Shown here: one piece after another, positions 37,148-41,354 of the stretch
How positions within the stretch are numbered: position 1 is the first letter of the stretch
Layout of the letters: every line of letters begins with the position of its first letter
NCBI GenBank assembly: GCA_024654125.1
Contig: JANLIC010000141.1
Coordinates: 1-41,354 of the forward strand
Reading direction: 5' to 3'
Length of the DNA: 41,354 bases
Source of the DNA: Sulfuricaulis sp.
GTDB lineage: Bacteria > Pseudomonadota > Gammaproteobacteria > Acidiferrobacterales > Sulfurifustaceae
The notes under the pieces: generated by a model
The model's database searches: none
What the model was told of the DNA's origin: nothing
What the model saw: only the letters and a program-made list of their open reading frames with translations
Position numbers and translations under genes: made by a program

Positions 37148-37639
37148 ATGATCCGCGCGATTCAGGCTGACATCACCACACTAAAAGTCGATGCCATCGT
37201 CAACGCCGCCAATGAATCGCTCCTGGGCGGCGGGGGTGTGGACGGCGCCATCCACCGCGCCGCCGGTCCGGAATTGCTGGCGCGGTGCCGCGCCCTCGGC
37301 GGTTGTCCTACCGGCGAGGCGAAAATCACGCCCGGCTACAAGCTCCCCGCGAGGTGGGTCATTCATACCGTGGGACCGGTGTGGCACGGCGGCAAATCCA
37401 ACGAGCCCACGCTGCTGGCAAACTGTTACCGAAATTCCCTGGCACTCGCCTTGAAGCACGGCGTCAAGTCCATCGCGTTTCCGGGGATCAGTACGGGGGT
37501 GTATGGCTATCCCAAGGACAAGGCGGCGGAGGTGGCGGTGATGATCATGCGGGAGTATGAAAGTAGATTTGACGAGATTATTGCGTGTTGTTTTAGTGAG
37601 GGAGATAAGAAGTTGTATGAGAGTTTATTGAAAGCTTAA
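37148..37639 (+). CDS. Macrodomain protein, O-acetyl-ADP-ribose deacetylase family (YmdB-like)
   Basis: The 163-residue macrodomain has the ADP-ribose-binding [48 protein letters not shown], and the phosphate loop [14 protein letters not shown]. Family members remove ADP-ribose or hydrolyse O-acetyl-ADP-ribose. Start uncertain: ATG 37148 is used; GTG 37136 would add four residues. No strong ribosome site is visible, so it may be coupled to the preceding gene. Confidence 0.9.
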   Translation: MIRAIQADITTLKVDAIVNAANESLLGGGGVDGAIHRAAGPELLARCRALGGCPTGEAKITPGYKLPARWVIHTVGPVWHGGKSNEPTLLANCYRNSLALALKHGVKSIAFPGISTGVYGYPKDKAAEVAVMIMREYESRFDEIIACCFSEGDKKLYESLLKA

Positions 37640-37994
37640 GAAAAAACGCGGGGTGCTCCGCCCCCTGCACCCCCGGGTGACTTTTGTTTCGGCAAAAGTC
37701 ACCAAAACCACTCCCCCCGGAGCGCGCGAAATCTCCCTTCGTATCCTCGCCCCACCGGGCGCTCGACCAACTCGCCGGGCGCATACAACACGCCTTCGGG
37801 CTCAAACACGGTCTCGCTTAACTACCCCCGGTGGGCCGGCGGTACTCGGCGCGCGCTACGGGGTATAGAGCAACACCTTGTACCGCCAAGGCGTTACGTT
37901 GAAATATTCGATGAATTGCCACGACCCGCTTGCCGGGTGCAGAGTACGGGGCGTAAGCTTTACCGGCCCAAGAAGAACAATGTGAGGGAGTGCT
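37640..37994. other. 355-base intergenic stretch with a strong hairpin
   Basis: No gene is supported. A perfect 11-bp stem GGTGACTTTTG / CAAAAGTCACC with loop TTTCGG occupies 37676-37703, a sequence type often dispersed in proteobacterial genomes. The rest is GC-rich with short frames on both strands that look accidental. It ends at the ribosome site GAGGGAG (about 37984-37990) of the next gene. Confidence 0.6.
37676..37703. repeat. GGTGACTTTTG hairpin
   Basis: This is an exact 11-bp inverted repeat around a TTTCGG loop, without a T-run on either side, so it is not a classical terminator. It lies 37 bases after the macrodomain gene. Confidence 0.75.
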
Positions 37995-38387
37995 ATGCAT
38001 GTACTTGCCATTCGCCGTCCCGGCCAACGCGGCACACAGAGGCTCGTTACCCTCTATGGAGAACGGCTGGTTTGTGTGCGTTATCGCTACGATGCCGTTT
38101 CCGGCATGCGTTACAAGACCGTGGAACTCATCGTCGATCAGGCGGCATGGACCCCGCCACCACCGCATCCCCGCGCGCCCAAGCCCGCCATCAAAGTCGA
38201 CAATATTGACGACCTGGAAACCCCGTCTCCGCCACACGTGGGCGTGAAGGTGTTCTTCCGCGAGAACGTATTGCGCGATCGTGTTAAAGCCGCCGGCGGT
38301 CATTGGTCCAAAGCCGAGAAACTGTGGCGATTGCCTTATCGAACGGCCGTATCCCTGGGCCTGGAACACCGGATCGCCAAGCGTTAA
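37995..38387 (+). CDS. Small conserved hypothetical protein with a C-terminal VKAAGGxW motif
   Basis: The 130-residue protein begins MHVLAIRRPGQRGTQRL. The N-terminal half has VRYRYDAVSGMRYKTVELIVD, a Pro-rich linker follows, and the C-terminal block is RVKAAGGHWSKAEKLWRL with LGLEHRI. The C-terminal block resembles the DUF5710-type element (AKALGARWDxxxKxW) seen in DNA-handling proteins; that is inference. Similar short proteins occur in many proteobacteria, with no assigned role. The ribosome site GAGGGAG lies 4 bases before ATG. It sits just before the integron cassette array and is GC-rich like the core genome. Confidence 0.65.
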   Translation: MHVLAIRRPGQRGTQRLVTLYGERLVCVRYRYDAVSGMRYKTVELIVDQAAWTPPPPHPRAPKPAIKVDNIDDLETPSPPHVGVKVFFRENVLRDRVKAAGGHWSKAEKLWRLPYRTAVSLGLEHRIAKR

Positions 38388-38400
38388 AGGGTTCTAGATA

Positions 38401-38463
38401 TGGAAACATGTTTCCAGATATAGCAACATGTTTCTATATATGGAAACAGTTTCTAGATGTTTC
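38401..38463. repeat. Repeated palindromic GGAAACATGTTTC elements at the array edge
   Basis: A perfect 16-base palindrome TGGAAACATGTTTCCA (38401-38416) is followed by degenerate copies: GCAACATGTTTC (ending 38434), GGAAACAGTTTC (38442-38453) and AGATGTTTC (38455-38463). The first two copies are exactly 20 bases apart. The stretch is A/T-rich and non-coding. It could be an operator set, a remnant recombination (attI-like) region, or a small satellite. Confidence 0.65.
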
Positions 38464-38480
38464 TATGCTGTCTAATCATC

Positions 38481-38487
38481 GTTAGAA
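38481..38487 (+). other. Left boundary of cassette array: GTTAGAA recombination box
   Basis: GTTAGAA fits the integron core site GTTRRRY only loosely at the last base. The identical 7 bases open the next cassette at 38911, and their reverse complement TTCTAAC forms the R'' box of this cassette's own attC (38831-38837). Upstream there are no attC-like arms, so this is where the first recognisable cassette joins non-cassette sequence, as at an attI-cassette junction. Confidence 0.65.
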
Positions 38488-38494
38488 CGCAAGA

Positions 38495-38836
38495 ATGAAC
38501 GCACGTTTCTTCAGACAGCTCACTCCAAGGAGAAAGGGGGCTTTGGTGCTTGCTGTTGTATGGGCGGTCGTATTTCTCTTTTTCCTCGGCCCAGCTGCAA
38601 TGCGCAGTTCGCCCGTTTCCTGGACGCCCGTGGCTGTTCTGTTCGGAATCTTTTTCGGTTCTTTCGCGAGTGCGGTTGTTTCGGTTGAGCTTCTTCGCGG
38701 GGTTGTGCCAAGCTGGCAATATATTTCAGATGAAAAACATTTCAATTGGGTCATGGTGCTGTTTGTAGTTCTCCTCGCCCTAGCTGCGGTTGGCTATCGG
38801 TTTGTATATGGGGCATCTGAAAGTAATGCGTTCTAA
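38495..38836 (+). CDS. Integron cassette 1: small three-helix membrane protein
   Basis: The 113-residue protein is of unknown family. Hydrophobic segments lie at about 17-35 (LVLAVVWAVVFLFFLGPAA), 46-66 (VAVLFGIFFGSFASAVVSV) and 85-105 (VMVLFVVLLALAAVGYRFV), so it is an inner-membrane protein. It starts 8 bases after the GTTAGAA box, and its TAA stop is inside the R'' box TTCTAAC of the attC, the tight packing usual for integron cassettes. Base composition is more A/T-rich than the neighbouring chromosome. Function unknown. Confidence 0.75.
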   Translation: MNARFFRQLTPRRKGALVLAVVWAVVFLFFLGPAAMRSSPVSWTPVAVLFGIFFGSFASAVVSVELLRGVVPSWQYISDEKHFNWVMVLFVVLLALAAVGYRFVYGASESNAF

Positions 38837-38917
38837 CTCTTTGTTCGTACCGACGCCGGGGACAGCGGGCCATTTTCTGATGTCGCGGTGGCGGCGCGGC
38901 ACAACAACACGTTAGAA
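38831..38917 (+). other. attC site 1 (integron recombination site)
   Basis: This is an 87-base site. The outer boxes are TTCTAAC (38831-38837) and GTTAGAA (38911-38917), exact complements. Inner arms GTTCGTACCGACGCC and GGCGGCGCGGCACAAC pair imperfectly, with an unpaired A in the left arm (ACCGACGCC against the complement GCCGCGCC), matching the extrahelical base that gives attC hairpins their polarity. Confidence 0.85.
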
Positions 38918-38938
38918 CGCAAAGACAGAGGAGAGACC

Positions 38939-39445
38939 GTGCGTAAAGAACAAATCGTTGGGATAGCTGTAAGGTTGTTCGCCATTTTTCTTGCCCTCTA
39001 TACCCTGCGTTATGCAAGCGGCCTGCTTCCTCGTGCCGCACTTCCGCCACCGAACAATATCAGCTTTCTGTTTATCTTCGTTCTGGCGTCTTTCCCCATT
39101 CTGGCCGCATTGCTGTTGTGGTTCTTCCCGCTCACCGTTGCCGCGAAAATCATTCCGGAAATAAAAGCCAAGGAGAAGGTTTCTTCGTTAGGGGCTACCG
39201 AGATTGAAATGGTTGCCTTCTCGGTAATGGGGCTTTGGGTGCTTACGAGTGCGATTCCTGGCACTCTGAACTGGGTTACGTTTTTTGCAATCTGGTTAGC
39301 GAACTATGGCGCTGGAACTCTTGAGCTATCTCCGGACAATATCGCAAATATTATTGACACCATCGTTGAACTTATCATTGGGTTCTGGCTTTTGTTCGGC
39401 TCTCGGGGTCTGTTGAACATTATCCGGAGGCTTCGGCAGGCATGA
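38939..39445 (+). CDS. Integron cassette 2: membrane protein of unknown function
   Basis: The 168-residue protein starts at GTG 38939 behind a strong ribosome site AGGAG with 5-base spacing; an ORF start at 38888 lies inside attC and is rejected. It has about four hydrophobic segments (IVGIAVRLFAIFLALYTL, FLFIFVLASFPILAALLLWF, MVAFSVMGLWVLTSAIPG, ELIIGFWLLFGSRGLL). The C-terminus is basic (IIRRLRQA). I do not recognise the family. It is a single-gene cassette in the same orientation as the others. Confidence 0.75.
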   Translation: MRKEQIVGIAVRLFAIFLALYTLRYASGLLPRAALPPPNNISFLFIFVLASFPILAALLLWFFPLTVAAKIIPEIKAKEKVSSLGATEIEMVAFSVMGLWVLTSAIPGTLNWVTFFAIWLANYGAGTLELSPDNIANIIDTIVELIIGFWLLFGSRGLLNIIRRLRQA

Positions 39446-39455
39446 ATCTAAAGCA

Positions 39456-39542
39456 TTCTAACACGTCGTTCGTGCCGACGCCGAGGGACAGCGCACCGTT
39501 TCCTGTGGCCTCGGGGCGGCGCGGCACAACTCTGCGTTGGGC
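39456..39542 (+). other. attC site 2 (integron recombination site)
   Basis: This is an 87-base site. R'' TTCTAAC (39456-39462) complements the GTTAGAA that opens cassette 2, and the right box GTTGGGC (39536-39542) fits GTTRRRY. The arms GTTCGTGCCGACGCC and GGCGGCGCGGCACAAC are nearly identical to those of attC 1 with the same unpaired A, showing common origin. Confidence 0.88.
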
Positions 39543-39548
39543 CTACAT

Positions 39549-40001
39549 ATGCGATTTCTGATCGCAGCACATCTAGGAGCGGCACTCTTGGGCTGCTCAG
39601 GAATAGTGATTGCGTCGTCCCCCGCTATTCCGTTGCCAATCGACATGGAATCACAGGCCATGCAACTCGATACTCTTTGTATGGAGAAGGCGCCAGACCT
39701 TAAACCGCCGTACTTGGAAAGATTTCAGGCATGGAAGGAACGGCTAGGACCGTACTACTCGAAATACCAGCAATGGTTGTACGAGTCGTCAGTGCTACAG
39801 TTTCCTAAGGCAGATCGCACAGAAAAATTGAAAGAGCTAAAAGCGGAAATGGAGCAACTGCAGAAGAAGCGACTGAAAGAGCTCAAATCTAGTGGCCGCG
39901 AAGCTTATGAGTTGTGTCACGGAATGGCTGATGCAATATCAGACCCAAAACATGATGCTCAGCTGAGACGATTGGTAGACGAACAAAATCATCCTAAATA
40001 A
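39549..40001 (+). CDS. Integron cassette 3: exported or lipoprotein-like coiled-coil protein
   Basis: The 150-residue protein begins MRFLIAAHLGAALLGCSG. This is a signal sequence with a possible lipobox LLGC (Cys15), although only one positive residue precedes it. The mature part has a predicted helical, charged stretch (KLKELKAEMEQLQKKRLKEL, about 100-120) suggesting a coiled coil, and two further cysteines (residues near 44 and 130). The function is unknown. ATG 39549 is used; a GTG/TTG start 12 bases earlier lies inside the recombination box. Confidence 0.7.
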   Translation: MRFLIAAHLGAALLGCSGIVIASSPAIPLPIDMESQAMQLDTLCMEKAPDLKPPYLERFQAWKERLGPYYSKYQQWLYESSVLQFPKADRTEKLKELKAEMEQLQKKRLKELKSSGREAYELCHGMADAISDPKHDAQLRRLVDEQNHPK

Positions 40002-40009
40002 CGACCGAG

Positions 40010-40083
40010 GCCCAACAAGCCCTTCAAGCCGACTCGTGTCCCGCTGGCGCGGGCCACTCGGCGGCTCAAGGGTGGCGTTAGCC
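40010..40083 (+). other. attC site 3 (integron recombination site, divergent type)
   Basis: This is a 74-base site. R'' GCCCAAC (40010-40016) is the exact complement of GTTGGGC opening cassette 3. The right box is GTTAGCC (40077-40083). The arms CCCTTCAAGCCGAC and GGCGGCTCAAGGG pair, with a stem-top CCCGC TGG GCGGG-like loop. The sequence differs from attC 1, 2 and 4, so this cassette came from a different source. Confidence 0.83.
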
Positions 40084-40094
40084 AGCACATCCGG

Positions 40095-41096
40095 ATGCCA
40101 TCATCAATTACTAGCAAGGAGTTAGTTGAGAAGTCCGTGCAAGCGGCGGTATCTGCGATTGAGTTATACAACAAACCAGACTTCAAATACCGCGAGGAGT
40201 CCTTCGCAATTCTCATGAGTAATGCTTGGGAGCTTCTTTTCAAGGCCAAGTCCTTGAAGGACGGCGGGGAGAATCTGGATACAATCACAGAAACGAAAAA
40301 AGTAAAGAACGAGGAAACAGGGACAACGGAGACTGTGCCCAAGACCAACCGGAGCGGAAACGCGATGACCGTTGGGATCAGCTATCTCGCCCCACAGATG
40401 TTCGCGAGCAAAGTCGAAGGACTAACTAAAGAATGCCTAACAAATATCGAACTGCTAATTGAAGTGCGTGACAATGCGATTCACTTCATGAATGCGGATC
40501 TTGCTCTGGCGAAAACGGTCTTGGAGATTGGCACAGCTTCGTTGAAGAACTACATGGCGCTTGCTGCGAGATGGTTTGGAGTGGACTTCTCGCGATACAA
40601 CTTCTTCTTGATGCCTCTCAGCTTTTTTCACGGCTTCGAGGCAGTAGAGGGCGTCTCAGTGACACCTGCTACCGACCAGGCTCAGAAGTTCCTCCAATAT
40701 ATGGCTACTGTCGAGCAGGACACTGCCGAAGGGGCGGAGCACTACATAACTTTGGCCATCGAAACAAGAGTGGTGAAAGGCAAGGGTTCTGATGGTATGG
40801 CCGTTCGTTGGACGAATAGCCCATCGGCGCCTGCTGTAACGCTACGTGAGGAAGACCTCTTGGAAAGGTATCCATATGACTCCGGGGATTTAATCGCCAA
40901 ACTTCGTGACAGATATACTGACTTCAAGCAAGACAAACGTTATTACAAGATTAAGAAGCCACTTGAAAGCGATGGAAAGTACTGCAAGGTGAGATACCTT
41001 GACCCAAAGAATGCGCGGAGCGGTTCGAAGAAGTTTTTCAGTCCGGAGGTTTTCAAGGTTTTCGACCTCCACTACACAAAGAAAGGCGCTGGCTAA
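40095..41096 (+). CDS. Integron cassette 4: DUF3644 / HEPN-like protein
   Basis: The 333-residue protein has an N-terminal helical region AIELYNKPDFKYREESFAIL followed by NAWELLFKAK, the pattern of DUF3644 proteins. It includes EVRDNAIHF (R125 to H130), an R-x4-H motif characteristic of HEPN ribonucleases. HEPN nucleases occur in toxin-antitoxin, abortive-infection and CRISPR systems; DUF3644 members are often seen in defence contexts. A C-terminal basic region (KQDKRYYKIKKPL, KYCKVRYLDPKNARSGSKKFF) may bind nucleic acid (inference). The TAA stop lies in the R'' box GGCTAAC. A/T-rich codon use differs strongly from the chromosome. No antitoxin is visible in this cassette. Confidence 0.75.
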   Translation: MPSSITSKELVEKSVQAAVSAIELYNKPDFKYREESFAILMSNAWELLFKAKSLKDGGENLDTITETKKVKNEETGTTETVPKTNRSGNAMTVGISYLAPQMFASKVEGLTKECLTNIELLIEVRDNAIHFMNADLALAKTVLEIGTASLKNYMALAARWFGVDFSRYNFFLMPLSFFHGFEAVEGVSVTPATDQAQKFLQYMATVEQDTAEGAEHYITLAIETRVVKGKGSDGMAVRWTNSPSAPAVTLREEDLLERYPYDSGDLIAKLRDRYTDFKQDKRYYKIKKPLESDGKYCKVRYLDPKNARSGSKKFFSPEVFKVFDLHYTKKGAG

Positions 41097-41181
41097 CCAC
41101 CGGCTCGTGCGGACGCCGGGGACAACGCGCCATGTTTCCTGATACTACTGTGGCCGGCGCCGCACACCCGGAACGTTAGGT
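41091..41181 (+). other. attC site 4 (integron recombination site)
   Basis: This is a 91-base site. R'' GGCTAAC (41091-41097) exactly complements GTTAGCC opening cassette 4. The right box is GTTAGGT (41175-41181), fitting GTTRRRY. The arms GTGCGGACGCCGG and CCGGCGCCGCAC are perfectly complementary apart from one unpaired A. Inner sequence ACGCCGGGGACA is shared with attC 1. Confidence 0.9.
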
Positions 41182-41199
41182 TGTCATGGAGAGTGCCAT

Positions 41200-41354
41200 A
41201 TGAAGCGGCGGATTACCCTTTCTCTTCTTGCAGCGGTTCTACTTTCGGCCTGTGTAAGCACATTAAATGTGCTTGACGATGTTCGAAAGGGTCAGAGTGA
41301 GATACACGCAATGGAGTCTGTACGTGCCACGCCGACATGGATATTCGAAAAGGA
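41200..41354 (+). CDS. Integron cassette 5: lipoprotein, truncated by window end
   Basis: An open frame runs from ATG 41200 to the end of the window (51 codons). It begins MKRRITLSLLAAVLLSACVS, a clear lipoprotein signal with lipobox LSAC (Cys18) and a positively charged start. The ribosome site GGAGAG lies 7 bases upstream, just after the attC box. The rest (VLDDVRKGQSEIHAMESV) gives no family clue. Confidence 0.75.
   Translation, partial: MKRRITLSLLAAVLLSACVSTLNVLDDVRKGQSEIHAMESVRATPTWIFEK

Noticed and set aside
37640-38480. Possible integron integrase upstream of the array
   Set aside because: Minus-strand frames at 37593-37805 and 37818-38369 have no tyrosine-recombinase motifs (no R..HxxR..Y pattern) and look like shadows.
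38470-38487. A full attC site ending at 38487 (that is, another cassette before cassette 1)
   Set aside because: Only the GTTAGAA box is present; GTCTAAT just upstream is too close to form arms and there is no GCGGC/GCCGC hairpin.

Overview
The window reads as chromosomal DNA of a GC-rich Gram-negative proteobacterium. The evidence is LPS transport and Kdo synthesis genes, a Mla phospholipid system, the sigma-54/PTS cluster, a cytochrome bc1 operon and sspAB. Gene order kdsD-kdsC-lptC-lptA-lptB-rpoN beside mlaFEDCB-ibaG-murA is the gammaproteobacterial arrangement. HPr kinase, a short-form HisG (which needs HisZ) and a single his-tat-degS-pet-ssp block point to a deep-branching gammaproteobacterium near the betaproteobacterial border (inference; no rRNA is present). 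I see no tRNA, rRNA or CRISPR.

Left part, 1-9958, mostly minus strand: the tail of a small WYL-like protein, then (reading leftward) kdsD, kdsC, lptC, lptA, lptB, rpoN, hprK, rapZ, a mannose-type EIIA, HPr and enzyme I. It couples envelope biogenesis to a regulatory PTS without a sugar permease. The EIIA lacks the usual phospho-acceptor histidine, and hpf and ptsN, which usually sit between rpoN and the PTS genes, are absent.

Middle, 10169-29751, plus strand: a KefC-type antiporter followed by a KefF-like flavoprotein, acetyl-CoA synthetase, mlaFEDCB, a YadG/YadH-type ABC exporter, a BolA/CGFS-glutaredoxin pair, murA and a complete hisGDCBHAFIE series. Several junctions here, including within the his series, hold imperfect palindromic repeats that end a few bases before the next start codon.

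Right-middle, 29959-37639: tatABC, a convergent DegS/AlgW-like protease, petABC (the Rieske protein has a Tat signal, fitting the adjacent tat genes), sspA, sspB, a small proline-rich exported protein and a macrodomain protein.

Right end, 37995-41354: a small conserved hypothetical gene, a palindrome-rich AT-rich spacer, and then a run of integron gene cassettes. Four attC sites can be read directly. Each has 7-bp outer boxes, hairpin arms with an unpaired base, and an R'' box that exactly complements the 7 bases opening the same cassette. The cassettes encode two small membrane proteins, an exported coiled-coil protein, a DUF3644/HEPN-like protein with an R-x4-H motif (candidate RNase/defence gene) and the start of a lipoprotein. 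No integrase gene is visible, so this is either part of a chromosomal integron or an integrase-less attC cluster. It is the most interesting region of the window.
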